DNA of 64,000 nt from Ornatilinea apprima (GTDB lineage Bacteria > Chloroflexota > Anaerolineae > Anaerolineales > Anaerolineaceae): assembly GCF_001306115.1 (NCBI RefSeq), contig NZ_LGCL01000024.1, positions 1 to 64,000 on the forward strand, in the 5' to 3' direction. Positions 33,345-43,400 of this stretch are shown piece by piece; the stretch's first letter is position 1; each line of letters opens with the position of its first letter. The notes below the pieces were generated by a model. The model saw only the letters and a list, made by a program, of their open reading frames with translations, was not told the origin of the DNA and did no database searches. The position numbers and the translations under genes are program-made.

Positions 33345-34844
33345 CTACGCAGGCCGCCGGCGGCCGCGCGAGCGGCGCGAAGACCGGCCACTCTTTTGAC
33401 CCGTCCCCTCAGCCGAGTGAGGCACGGGGCGGCGCGAATGGCTGCGCACGTCCTGTTTTTCTTCTTCCGCCGAAGGCACAACCGGCGCGTGGAAGGTCTC
33501 CTGGTAAAAGTCGTCCAGCAGCATGGCCAGCAGACCCAGCTCCTCGTCGCTTTCGTTGAGGGCGCGCGCCAGCGGCAAAAAGCGCTGCATGCGCACCGTC
33601 TGCAGGTTGTCGCGGGCGCGCAGGCGCGCTTCCAGCAGGGTAATCACCCGCTCCGCCACCACCTGCTGGACTACTTCGTCAGTTGGCAGCGGGCGCTCTT
33701 CGATGGTGAATTCATAGCGCTGGCCGATGCGCCGCAGGCTGACGCGCTCCAGCGCGTCCACCAGGGTGATGGCCGTGCCGCTGGCCCCCGCCCGCCCGGT
33801 GCGCCCGGCGCGGTGAATGTAGGCTTCGGGGTCTTCGGGCGGCTCATACTGGATGACGTGCGACAGTTCCGGCAGGTCGATGCCGCGCGCGGCCACGTCG
33901 GTGGCCACCAGAAAGCGCAGCGTGCCCTGGCGCACGCGGGTCAGCACCTTCTCACGCGCCGCCTGAGACAGGTCGGAGGTGAGAATGTCGGCGTCGTAGC
34001 CGAAGCGCTGCAGCACGGTGGCTACATATTCCACGCGCACCTTGGTATTGCAGAAGATGATCGCCGAGAGCGGGTTTTCGACTTCGATGATGCGCACCAG
34101 TCTGCGGTCTTTGTCCATGCCGGGCACGGTGTAGAAAACGTGCTCGGTCTCGGTAACGTGGATGTGGTCGCTGCTCAGGTTGATGAAGCCCGGATCACGC
34201 ATGAACTGGCTGGTGAGACGCATCACCTGGGGTGGAAAGGTAGCCGAGAACATGTAAGTGCTGATGGGCTGCTCAGGCAGGTAGGTTTTCACCCGGCGCA
34301 TGTCGGGGTAGAAGCCCATCGAGAGCATGCGGTCGGCCTCGTCAAAGATCAGGAAGCGCAAATGCTGCAGCGAGAGCGAGCGGCGCAGCAAATGGTCAAG
34401 GATGCGGCCGGGGGTGCCGATGATGATATGCGCCCCGGCTTTGAAGGCGTCCAACTGGGTGCGGTAGCCCACCCCGCCGTAGACCGCCACAGAGCGCACG
34501 CCGGTGGTCTGGCCAAGCAGTTCGGCCTCGGTGGCCACCTGCAAGGCCAGCTCGCGGGTGGGCACCAGAATCAGCGCCTGGGTTTCATTCTGCAGCGGAT
34601 TAACCATCTCGAGCAGGGGCAGCAGGTACGCGCCGGTCTTGCCGCTGCCGGTGCGCGACTGGATCATCATGTCGCGCTGCGAAAAAAGGTAAGGGATCGC
34701 TTTGGCCTGCACCGGCAGCAGTTCGTTCCAGCCGGCCAGCGCCACGCCCTGGCGTAGTTTTTCAGGTAAATCGGCCAGGGTCGCCTCAGGCAGCACCTCC
34801 GGAATATCCGCGGAAGTGGGGTTGTTTGGGGTGATTTCGTCCAT
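33345..34844 (-). CDS. DEAD-box ATP-dependent RNA helicase
   Basis: A 499-residue helicase with all core motifs: Q-motif Gln46 (LLPVQAKAIPYLF), motif I SRTGSGKT (63-70), PTRELA (95-100), TPGR (144-147), DEAD (168-171), SAT (200-202), ARGID (319-323) and HRAGRTGR (344-351). The ~90-residue C-terminal tail ends in a Ser/Arg-rich basic stretch (GRSSRRSRGRRRPA) that likely binds RNA non-specifically. It probably acts in ribosome assembly or cold-time RNA unwinding, like other bacterial members. It stands alone, followed by a terminator. Confidence 0.94.
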   Translation of the reverse strand: MDEITPNNPTSADIPEVLPEATLADLPEKLRQGVALAGWNELLPVQAKAIPYLFSQRDMMIQSRTGSGKTGAYLLPLLEMVNPLQNETQALILVPTRELALQVATEAELLGQTTGVRSVAVYGGVGYRTQLDAFKAGAHIIIGTPGRILDHLLRRSLSLQHLRFLIFDEADRMLSMGFYPDMRRVKTYLPEQPISTYMFSATFPPQVMRLTSQFMRDPGFINLSSDHIHVTETEHVFYTVPGMDKDRRLVRIIEVENPLSAIIFCNTKVRVEYVATVLQRFGYDADILTSDLSQAAREKVLTRVRQGTLRFLVATDVAARGIDLPELSHVIQYEPPEDPEAYIHRAGRTGRAGASGTAITLVDALERVSLRRIGQRYEFTIEERPLPTDEVVQQVVAERVITLLEARLRARDNLQTVRMQRFLPLARALNESDEELGLLAMLLDDFYQETFHAPVVPSAEEEKQDVRSHSRRPVPHSAEGTGQKSGRSSRRSRGRRRPA

Positions 34845-35088
34845 TGTGAGATTCTTTCTGCTTTTCCATCAAGGAGGAAAGGCTTTCGTTTCTCTTATTG
34901 TAACTTGCTTGCGCAGATCGAGGTAGTGATGGGGGAAAGGTGTTGTTCGTTGATGGATTTTTCTTGGAACTGATTGGATATATAATTTCAATGAATGCTT
35001 TCCTGACTCAGTCTAAGCATTCACCAAAGGCTTTTAAGCGAAATCAGGGGGATTGTAGATCTCCGTACAACAAAGGAGCACATCATCT

Positions 35089-35706
35089 ATGCTTTCATTT
35101 CAATTCGTTCCCACGAAAGACGATTACATCAAAGCCTTCCGGGCATTCTATTTAACCAACTGGCCAACCTGGGCGGTGATTATAGGTGTGCTGCTTTTTC
35201 AAGGATTGTGCATAGCGTCAGCATTTATTCGTGGAGATATCCATTTTGAATTTAGTTTTATGGTTCCATTAATGCTTTTTGCATTCATCCTCTTTTACTT
35301 TGCATATGCGCTTATCATCAATCCCCTTAAAGTAGCAAATAGAGTAGAAAAAGATAAAATCCTAAGCAGCCCGGTTCAATATCAGGCCACCGATGAAGGT
35401 CTCGTTATTGTGAATCAATTCTCAGAAAACAAACTAACCTGGGAAAATTTTCAAAGGGTAATCGATTCCAAAGAAGTTTTCCTGCTGATTTATTCCACAA
35501 ACAAGAACATGTTTCAGATGATTCCCAAACGCGCGTTTTCATCCATTGAAGACGAACTGGCTTTTAAGAATCTGGCAGACCAAAAAATTCCCCATAAGAA
35601 ACAAGGATTCTTCGATAGTTTTGACTCTAATCTCAAATTGAGACTGGTGCTTGTGTTTGTGGTCTTGATCTTTAGTTGTGCGGTCGCATTATTTTCATTC
35701 ATTTAA
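35089..35706 (+). CDS. YcxB family membrane protein
   Basis: A 205-residue protein. Two hydrophobic helices lie at residues ~28-48 and ~57-80. A cytoplasmic YcxB-like domain follows (PVQYQATDEGLVIVNQFSEN; ENFQRVIDSKEVFLLIYSTN; FQMIPKRAFSS), then a last helix at ~185-204. Function is unknown. The gene is notably AT-rich, as is the 34845-35088 gap before it, which suggests recent transfer. CAAAGGAG precedes the ATG. Confidence 0.75.
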   Translation: MLSFQFVPTKDDYIKAFRAFYLTNWPTWAVIIGVLLFQGLCIASAFIRGDIHFEFSFMVPLMLFAFILFYFAYALIINPLKVANRVEKDKILSSPVQYQATDEGLVIVNQFSENKLTWENFQRVIDSKEVFLLIYSTNKNMFQMIPKRAFSSIEDELAFKNLADQKIPHKKQGFFDSFDSNLKLRLVLVFVVLIFSCAVALFSFI

Positions 35707-35756
35707 GCGGCGTTTCATTAAGGCACTTCGCTATCACTCATTAAGGACTCCTTCGC

Positions 35757-36953
35757 ATGAACGAACAACGACGCCAACAAATCCAAAACAACCTGACCTT
35801 CAAAGCCACCGATGAACTGCTCGAGATCTGGCAAAGCGGCGACGCCAGCGAATGGGAAGCAGGGGTGTTTGACATCATTGCGGAAATTTTGCAGGAGCGG
35901 TTGGGCGCCCTGCCGCCGCAGTCCCTGGAAACGCAGGCGCTGCGATTATTACGGGAAGCCGGTTCACTGATGGAAGCGGGGAGCGATGAGCAGGCGATCC
36001 GCCAATGCGAATCCGCGCTTCACATTCACCCGGAGTTCGCCCTCACCCACCATACAATGGGCAAAATCTATGAAAATATGGGCCAGCCAGAGCAAGCCCT
36101 GATCCATTTCCAAAAGGCCATTCAACTCGACTACGATTTTAAGGACGCCTGGAAAAACTTGCTGCGCGTTGAGACGCAAGTCCAAAAGCAATTTGAAAGT
36201 TCTCTGACCAAAAAACAGCTAGACCTGGCGCTGGACGATGCACGCGAGGGAGAATTTGACAAAGCCTGGCAAGAGATCGAAGCGGCTAAAGCAAGCCTGC
36301 CAGGCATCGCGGCCGCGCATAATTATCTTGGACTGGTTTTGCAAAGCATGGGGCAGTTAGACGCGGCCATCGACGCGTATGCCAGCGCCATCCTGCTCAA
36401 CCCGCGCTTTTCACCCGCGCGCGAGAATCTGGCCCAGGCCCGCGCCCACTGGGAAGAAGAACAGTATCATCTGTTTTCCACCATAGCCCTGACGGATGAG
36501 CAGGAAGCCAGCCTGGCGTCAGAGGAGTACTTGAACGCGGAGGTTGTTGAGAGCGAGGAGCCGCTGCCCGGCTGGTACTATCTGGACGAAAAAGCGTGCT
36601 TAATCACCGGCTGGCCCGGGCATCGCACCGGTTCAGGGCGAAGCGGGTACGACCCACTCAAATCAGATTTTGAGCTGGCACACATGCAAGGGCTCATTTT
36701 CCGGAAGTTGATCGAGCGTAAATTTCGCACCCGCCATCCGGTCTACCTGCTGTTCATGGCGGTGATGGGGGCAATCTTTATTTCTCCCCTGCTTGGGGTC
36801 GTGGAACTTTTTCGGGGGAATTTATATGTCCTTCCCGTAATATTGGGTTACAGTCCGTATTGGGCAGCCGGCATCGCGCTGCTGCTCAATGTGGTGTTGA
36901 GCCTGCTCCATGTGGAAGACGGCAATTTCGAGGCTGGCAGCCTTTTTTTCTAA
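35757..36953 (+). CDS. Tetratricopeptide repeat protein with C-terminal membrane segments
   Basis: A 398-residue protein. Residues ~65-245 contain at least four TPR-like helix pairs (EQAIRQCESALHIHPEFALT; QALIHFQKAIQLDYDFKDAW; QLDAAIDAYASAILLNPRFS). A linker and two or three hydrophobic helices follow (residues ~335-390). The N-terminal ~50 residues (LTFKATDELLEIWQSGDASE) match a short helical motif often found before such repeats. It is probably a membrane-anchored scaffold. It lies 50 bp after the YcxB-like gene. Confidence 0.78.
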   Translation: MNEQRRQQIQNNLTFKATDELLEIWQSGDASEWEAGVFDIIAEILQERLGALPPQSLETQALRLLREAGSLMEAGSDEQAIRQCESALHIHPEFALTHHTMGKIYENMGQPEQALIHFQKAIQLDYDFKDAWKNLLRVETQVQKQFESSLTKKQLDLALDDAREGEFDKAWQEIEAAKASLPGIAAAHNYLGLVLQSMGQLDAAIDAYASAILLNPRFSPARENLAQARAHWEEEQYHLFSTIALTDEQEASLASEEYLNAEVVESEEPLPGWYYLDEKACLITGWPGHRTGSGRSGYDPLKSDFELAHMQGLIFRKLIERKFRTRHPVYLLFMAVMGAIFISPLLGVVELFRGNLYVLPVILGYSPYWAAGIALLLNVVLSLLHVEDGNFEAGSLFF

Positions 36954-37075
36954 AGGAAACTCCTGGATAACAAAGGTTTTCATGCTCCTGAACAACAAAA
37001 AATTAATCGAAACGGGTACGTCTATCTGTTTTCAACTCATAAACACAAGAATTACATCTATTTTAAGGGGCAAAA

Positions 37076-37664
37076 ATGTCCAATATTTCACAAGAACCTG
37101 AGCAAGACGTACCCATCAATCCAACCACACCAAAGAAAACCATCAAACCAGTAATTTTCATTTCTGTGGTTATCATTATTTGGATTTTGTTATGCATGGG
37201 TTCAGTCGCTTTCCTCACTATTGCAAGTTTGTGTAAGGTAATGGCGGAAAAAGCACCCATCGAATCAGTTCTTGATTCTTTCATGAAATCCATGCAAGTA
37301 AAAGACACTGACCGTGCTTACACTTTTTTTCTCTGCGCGCTCAAAACTGCAGACACCCTTATCTGATCTGGAGAAAGCTTGCCAAAATAACAATCAATTA
37401 CTTTTTGAAGAATACGAATACTTAAGAAATGAGACTTTTAAATTATCATTTCAAATGAGTACTGATTCTGACAGGCCTCATATTATTGCCAAGTATACGG
37501 GGGAAATCGCTTATCAAAATGGTTCTACCGGTAAGTTTGAGGCTCTTCTTGAAAAAAATGATGGCGAGTGGAAAATTTTTAATATCACCTTTCTAGAACC
37601 GCCTAAGAAGCTACATAAATATGAAACTCCTAATTTGAAAACGCTTTTCCACGAAAAGGAATAG
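37076..37664 (+). pseudogene. Membrane-anchored DUF4864/DUF4878-like protein, frameshifted in a T7 run
   Basis: Two frames overlap at a run of seven T at 37324-37330. The first gives an N-terminal anchor (VIFISVVIIIWILLCMGSVA) and then SVLDSFMKSMQVKDTDRAYT; the second continues FSARSKLQTPLSDLEKACQN to the stop at 37664. Removing one T restores a single ~196-residue protein with an extracytoplasmic NTF2-like domain of the DUF4864/4878 type. The direction is +1, so it does not fit a -1 slippage signal. It may be a true mutation or a sequencing error in a homopolymer. Confidence 0.75.
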
Positions 37665-37752
37665 ATTTAACATTCTTGCTAACTTTCGCCCAATCTAAAC
37701 CCATCACCGCCGGCCATTGGACGTATAGTACAATACAAACCACGGTACCACG

Positions 37753-38421
37753 ATGAAAATAATTTCTCGAAAAAATATTCAACCACCCCAATTGCCCAAA
37801 GCCCTCCCCAGCGGGTCAATCGCGGCCCTGCAGGATGAGGACGAGGTTTCCATGGTCTTGCTGTCTGCCTGCGACATGGCCAACACCAGCGCGGCGCACC
37901 TGCTATTTGAGAAAGTTGCACTCAAGCGGGTATCCCTCGCGGCGTCCCAACATGCCAAACCCCGCTTTGTAGACTGCCTGCTGGAAGCGTCGGACCTCTC
38001 TGGCATCGATTGGGAGCAGGCCCGCTTTCGGCGTGTGGCGTTTTTGGGCTGCCGGCTGATTGGCGCGCAGCTGGTCGATGCCGAGTTTGAAGACGTAACC
38101 TTCAAAGAGTGCACCCTGGAAAACGCTGTGTTCTTATCCGCGAATTTCAAGGCGGTTCGCTTTGAACACTGCCAGCTGCGCGAAGCTTCCTTTGAAAGCG
38201 CGGACCTGCCCGGCGTGGTTTTCGATGACTGCGACCTGACCCGCGCGGACTTGCGCCAGGCGCGGTTGAGCGGCGCGGATTTTCGCGGTTCGCGGCTGGA
38301 CGGTGTGCAGGCCGGCGCGCAGGAACTGCGAGGCGCGATTGTGGACTCTACCCAGGCAATTCAAATTGCCGGCCTGATCGGCCTGATTGTTAAAGAATAC
38401 GGCCAAGAAGTGGATGAATAA
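37753..38421 (+). CDS. Pentapeptide-repeat protein
   Basis: A 222-residue protein whose residues ~70-195 are pentapeptide repeats of the A(D/N)LXX kind, for example LLEASDLSGIDWEQARFRRV, VFLSANFKAVRFEHCQLREA and CDLTRADLRQARLSGADFRG. These form a right-handed quadrilateral beta helix. A C-terminal helix (IAGLIGLIVKEYGQEV) probably caps or dimerises it. Function is unknown; some relatives mimic DNA and protect gyrase. No clear ribosome binding site is seen. Confidence 0.85.
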   Translation: MKIISRKNIQPPQLPKALPSGSIAALQDEDEVSMVLLSACDMANTSAAHLLFEKVALKRVSLAASQHAKPRFVDCLLEASDLSGIDWEQARFRRVAFLGCRLIGAQLVDAEFEDVTFKECTLENAVFLSANFKAVRFEHCQLREASFESADLPGVVFDDCDLTRADLRQARLSGADFRGSRLDGVQAGAQELRGAIVDSTQAIQIAGLIGLIVKEYGQEVDE

Positions 38422-38491
38422 AGCGGGCACGCCCGTTTGAACGCGCCGGCAATGCTTTTGCCAGACCCGATCACAAGGAGATAGGCGTCCT

Positions 38492-39175
38492 ATGGCGCCC
38501 GCCACAACCATGACCCAAGAGACCTTTGAACCCCTCGCATTCCAAGAAAAACCAGTTGACGAGATGATCGCAGCCTCGCGCGCGTTTGACGCAGAGATGC
38601 GCCGCCGCCATTCGGTGCGGGAATTCTCCAGCCATCCCATCCCGATGGAAGTCATCGAGAACGCCATTCGCGCGGCGGGCAGCGCCCCCAGCGGCGCCAA
38701 CATGCAGCCCTGGCATTTCGCGGTGGTCACCAGCGCAGAAAAGAAGCGGCAGATCCGCGCGGCAGCCGAGCGGGAAGAGCGCGCCTTTTACGAAAAACGC
38801 GCCTCCGCCGAGTGGCTGGACGCCCTCGCCCCCCTCAACACCAACGCCAGCAAGCCCTTTTTGGAGACCGCGCCGTGCCTGATCGCCATTTTCTACAAGT
38901 CCACCACCCTGACCGGGCAAGGCAAGACGCGCAAGAATTACTACCCCAAAGAGTCGGTGGGCATCGCCACCGGCATACTGATCACCGCTCTGCACCTGGC
39001 CGGGCTGGTTACGCTCACCTACACCCCCAGCCCAATGAATTTCTTGAACGACCTGCTCCAGCGCCCCAAAAATGAGCATCCCTTTTTGCTGCTGGTAACC
39101 GGCTACCCGGCTGAAAATGCCCAGGTGCCTCAATTGGAGAAGTACCCGTTGGAGAAAATTGCCACGTTTGAATGA
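38492..39175 (+). CDS. Nitroreductase family flavoprotein, iodotyrosine deiodinase-like
   Basis: A 227-residue FMN enzyme. The start of the domain, [15 protein letters not shown], and [20 protein letters not shown] are the flavin-binding core. The lid that marks iodotyrosine deiodinases is present: Glu96, Tyr100 and Lys121 ([15 protein letters not shown], then [13 protein letters not shown]) have the same spacing, 4 and 21 residues, as the substrate-binding Glu-Tyr-Lys of mammalian IYD. The bacterial enzyme could thus reductively dehalogenate halotyrosines or other halophenols; activity is inferred. GGAG lies ~11 bases before the ATG; an alternative start is at 38510. Confidence 0.87.
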   Translation: MAPATTMTQETFEPLAFQEKPVDEMIAASRAFDAEMRRRHSVREFSSHPIPMEVIENAIRAAGSAPSGANMQPWHFAVVTSAEKKRQIRAAAEREERAFYEKRASAEWLDALAPLNTNASKPFLETAPCLIAIFYKSTTLTGQGKTRKNYYPKESVGIATGILITALHLAGLVTLTYTPSPMNFLNDLLQRPKNEHPFLLLVTGYPAENAQVPQLEKYPLEKIATFE

Positions 39176-39244
39176 GCGAAGGGCATGGATCGCCTTTCGT
39201 TTTAATTTATCTCGCTTTCCAAATCAGAATTGCTCGAGGTGGGT

Positions 39245-40006
39245 ATGCACCCTCATCTGTTGTTGAAACGCCTGGATGAAATTGGCGGCTCGCTGGCGCG
39301 CAGCGGGCGCGCCCTGGCCCTGATCGGCTGCGGTTCGGTGGGCCTGGAACTGGAACGGCTGGACGAGTATTCCGATCTCGACTTTCTGGCCATCGTGGAG
39401 CCGGGGGCAAAGCAGTCGTATCTGGACGATTTGTCCTGGTTGAGCGATTTATGCCCCATTGCTTATTGTTTCGCCAACACCGCAGACGGATATAAGCTGT
39501 TGTACGAAGACGGTATTTTTTGCGAATTCGGCGTGATCGAAATTGACGAACTGCCAACCATTCCGTTCGCGCCTGGCCGGGTGGTCTGGAAAAAAGAAGG
39601 CGTTCCCGACAACATCAGCCAGCCCAGCGTCACCACTGGCAGCCCGCCAAAACGGTCGCAAGAATGGCTGCTGGGCGAAGCCCTCACCAATCTGCTGGTG
39701 GGGCTGGCGCGCGAGAAACGCGGCGAAAAGCTCTCGGCCACGCGCTTTAGTCAAGGCTACGCGGTGGACCGTGTGGTGGAACTGGCCGAAAGCATCGAAA
39801 CCGCCCAGGCTGCCTCGCGAGACATTTTCATCAACGAGCGGCGATTCGAGCAGCGCTTTCCGCGCCTGGCGCGAGAGCTCGGCGCGTGCCTGCAGGGCTA
39901 TGAGCGCAACCCACAATCCGCGCTGGCCATTTTGAGCCTGCTGGAACAGCATTTTGAGGTCAGCCCGGCAATGGCCAACGCCATCCGCGAGATGTGCGGG
40001 GGTTGA
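39245..40006 (+). CDS. Nucleotidyltransferase-fold protein
   Basis: A 253-residue protein. Residues ~20-60 carry the polymerase-beta-like nucleotidyltransferase pattern: LALIGCGSVGLELERLDEYS then DLDFLAI, i.e. G-S followed by D-x-D metal ligands. The C-terminal ~130 residues are helical, as in aminoglycoside-type transferases and their relatives. The substrate is unknown. The frame opens with TTG at 39230, but the ATG at 39245 has GAGG close upstream and fits better. The VOC gene follows by 38 bp. Confidence 0.72.
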   Translation: MHPHLLLKRLDEIGGSLARSGRALALIGCGSVGLELERLDEYSDLDFLAIVEPGAKQSYLDDLSWLSDLCPIAYCFANTADGYKLLYEDGIFCEFGVIEIDELPTIPFAPGRVVWKKEGVPDNISQPSVTTGSPPKRSQEWLLGEALTNLLVGLAREKRGEKLSATRFSQGYAVDRVVELAESIETAQAASRDIFINERRFEQRFPRLARELGACLQGYERNPQSALAILSLLEQHFEVSPAMANAIREMCGG

Positions 40007-40044
40007 CCCATCACTGCGGTCAAATTCTTTATAAGGAAAACACG

Positions 40045-40467
40045 ATGAAACAAGACATTGTGCACATCGCCCTGGTGGTGCGTGACTACGACGAAGCCCT
40101 CGATTTTTACCTCAACAAGCTCAACTTCGAGCTGATTGAAGACACCTACCAACCCGAGCAGGACAAACGCTGGGTGGTGATCGCCCCGCCCGGCTCGCGC
40201 GGAACCACCCTGCTGCTGGCGCGCGCCTCCAAAGCGGAGCAGGAGCCGTTCATCGGCAACCAGGCCGGCGGGCGGGTGTTCCTCTTCCTGCACACCGACG
40301 ATTTCTGGCGCGACTACGAGGCCATGCGCGCCAAAGGCATCCACTTTGTGCGCGAGCCCAAGCAGGCCGACTACGGCACGGTGGCGGTGTTTGAAGACCT
40401 GTACGGCACGCTGTGGGACCTGGTGCAGTTCAACGCCGGTCACCCCATCGCCAGGCGGGTGGGGTAA
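40045..40467 (+). CDS. VOC family protein
   Basis: A 140-residue glyoxalase-like protein: DIVHIALVVRDYDEALDFYL, KRWVVIAPPGSRGTTLLLAR, FLFLHTDDFWRDYEAMRAKG, and the final VFEDLYGTLWDLVQF. The first-strand His and last-strand metal ligand positions are present in part. AAGGA precedes the ATG at 40045. It is the last of the plus-strand genes here. Confidence 0.88.
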   Translation: MKQDIVHIALVVRDYDEALDFYLNKLNFELIEDTYQPEQDKRWVVIAPPGSRGTTLLLARASKAEQEPFIGNQAGGRVFLFLHTDDFWRDYEAMRAKGIHFVREPKQADYGTVAVFEDLYGTLWDLVQFNAGHPIARRVG

Positions 40468-40490
40468 GGCAGCTCAGGCCGGGAGCGAGC

Positions 40491-43400
40491 TTATTTCCCT
40501 TGCGCCGGAATCTGGGTGAAGTTGATCGCGCGGTCTTCGGGCTGATAAGCGTGGAAGAACTGCGCCCGCGAAGGCGCATACCCGCCCCCCTCCACCCACA
40601 CGGTCACCATCACGCGCGCTGGCAGGCGAACATAGCCGTCAAAAAACCCGTTGGCGTCCGTGGGACCCAGGCGCTGCAGCGCGTCTGACGTGCCCATTTG
40701 CACCACCACATACACCCCCGCCACGCCCTGCCCCTGGCTGCCGGTAACCCGCCCGTACAGGCGGTTCTGGTCATCCGGCGCGGAGGTGGTGATCTCTCCC
40801 CAATAGGAATAGAAATCATACGTCCACGCACTCACGCCAGCTTCGGCCTGCCACGAGTAGGCGGACGGTTCAAACTGGTCTTCGTCGCCTTCAGCGCGCA
40901 GGCTGAGCTGATCGCCAACCCGCAACCCTGGCGCCGAAAGGCTGTACGAGCCGTCAATGCCGCTCAAGACAGGCGGTTGCTCTACACCGTTGACGGTCAG
41001 AATCAGGCGCGCCGCGCCCACTCCGGCTGCCGGAGAGCCTGGGAAAAGCCGCCACACGCTGCCGGAGATGCTGGTCTCGCCCTGCGCGGCGGGCAGTGTA
41101 GGGGTTTGCGCTGCCAGAGTCGCCGGGAGGGTCGGCAGTAGCGGAGGCAGCGGTGTTTCGGCGCTGGCTGGCGGGGGCGTGGGCGTCGCCTGAATGAGCT
41201 GCGCGCCCATCAGGCGAAACACGCTGCGGTGCGAGCGCTGGCGCGGATCGGGCGACCACAGGTCTTGCGCCGGTTCAAACACACAGCCCGCCTTGACCGC
41301 CCAAATGCGCACCGTCTGCCCTTCGGCCGCCTGAACTGTCGCGCTGTACCTTCCCAGCGTGCCGGTGGTGGCGATGAGCGCGGCGGGCTGGCTGCCAACC
41401 TGAGCGTAGATTTCCACATCCCGGATTGGACCGGGCAGCAAGCTGCCCTGATTGAACACAATACCGTGCAGCCGAACTGGTCTGCCGGTCTCGGTTGGAC
41501 CAGTCTGCGTACTGGCGGGGGTATAGGAAGCGCTGAGCGTATACGGCTGCAGAGAGGTTTTGTAGTCCATGCTCTCCAGCTTGAGATAATATTCTTTATT
41601 GGCCTCCAGCGCGCGGCTGAGCGTTACCGGCTGGCCGGGCGCTGAATAGGGCGTGTTTTCCTGGAACAGGCCCACCGCGTTGATCAGCGTCAGGCGCACG
41701 CGCAGATCGGGCGCGGGGTTGCTGAGCTGAAAACTCACCTCTGTCCCTGCCTGCGTTGGCGGCGCGATCAGGCGAAAATAGTCCGCCCGGCCGGTGGTGG
41801 TATCCCAGAAGTACCCCAGCGCCGGCCCCTGGGCAACATCCCAAAACGTGGCTGTGGCACGCTCGTCATTGGGCTCGTCGGGGTCGGGGATGAAACCGGT
41901 CAGCGCGAGCTGGTAGGGCTGGTTCGCCGCGCCGGAGGTCATCTCAGCGGCGGCAACAATCAGGTTGTACTGCTCTCCGGCCGAGCCGTCGAAGGTTAAG
42001 CTCACCGGCTGGCCTTTGGCGCTGGCGCGGCTGGTATCGATGGAGTTGCCGCTGCTGGTGCGCACCAGGGTCAATTTGGCGCGCAGGTCTGGGCCGGCGT
42101 CGCTGAGCGTGAAGGTGTAAATGCCGGGCTGCGGGATGTTCAAGAGCACATAATCGCGGTCGGCAAAACGGGAGACCTGCCCGGTGAAGGGCTGCTGCAG
42201 GTCCCAGGCGTTGGCGGTGGCGCGCCCGTCGTTCACTTCCACCTCGCTGAAGCCGCTGCTCAGGCCGCCGCCGGCCGGTGGGGTGGGCTGCGCGGTGGGG
42301 GTGGCCGCGTCCGCGCTGGTGCTCCATTCCACCTTGAGTTGGAAGGACGTACCCTGCAAGCGGCTGACGAAAATATAGTAAGCGTCTGGGTAGGGCTGGG
42401 GGAAAGGACAGCCGCCCGCGTAGTCAGCATCGGACTGCGACCAGCAGTGATAATCCTCGAAGATTTGCGGGTAATCCGGCACGGGAATGGCGCCGCGGCG
42501 CACAAAATAGCTGAATGGTCCGCCGTCCAGCGACTCGAGCTGCACAAAGAGAAAGCGCACGCCGGGGGGCACGTCCAGGCGGTAGAGCAGACCCGGCCCC
42601 TGCGCGGGCAGGCTGTTGGGGTACACCCCCGGCCCGGGCAGCTCAATCACCGGCAGATCGCTGACCGATATGCCCTGGTCGGGCGGCTCAACGCCGTCTT
42701 GCGCTTCGCCCACGCCGCCTGCCGCCGCCGCGTCGTAGCTGTAGCTGGCGCGGTTATCAAGGATGTCTTTATCGTGCTGAATCTCCGCCGAAACCGTAAT
42801 CGTGTAACTGCCTTCCAGGCGCTTCTCGGCCGGTCCCCGCAGAGCAAAAACGTACGCGTCCGACTCGGTGCGGTCGCCGGTGATCCAGCAGGTGGAAAGC
42901 CAGCTGTTGCATTCGTGATTGACAATCGTTACCGGCTGATTTTGCGCGTCCCAGGGGATGAGCTGCTGGGTGTGCGTGTTCTCCGAGAGGTTGTGGGTTT
43001 TCACCCACACATAACCTGCAAAATCGCCCTGATTGATGGTCAGGCTGTCGTTGTTGCTCAGCAGGCGCACAAAGCCGTCCGCGCTGAAAGAGCCGCTGGC
43101 GTCGCTCAGGTCATCCACCTGGCCGCTCAAATCATAAAGCACACCGTCCAGAAACTCAACTGCGGCCGAGGCTTCGCTGGGGGTGTTCAATCCTTCCAGC
43201 AACCGGCAGCGGTCAGCGTCTGCCCCGTAGGCGCTGGCGCAGTCGCTGTAACCGCCCCGCGTAACCCAGTTGGGAAAGCTCAGGCTGGGCATGGCAGTGT
43301 CGTTGACCAGCAGCGCGCTGCCGCCCTCGCGCTGCAGGGTGGTGAGCAGGTGAAACTGGCGGCTGTAAGCGTTGGGCTGCAGTTCGGGAAGGCTGTTCAG

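Noticed and set aside
33396-34757. 453-codon open frame antisense to the DEAD-box helicase
   Set aside because: Shadow; all helicase motifs are on the minus strand.
37324-37330. T7 run as a programmed frameshift like the eCIS one
   Set aside because: The change needed is +1, the phase does not fit a -1 heptamer rule for the downstream frame, and no hairpin follows.
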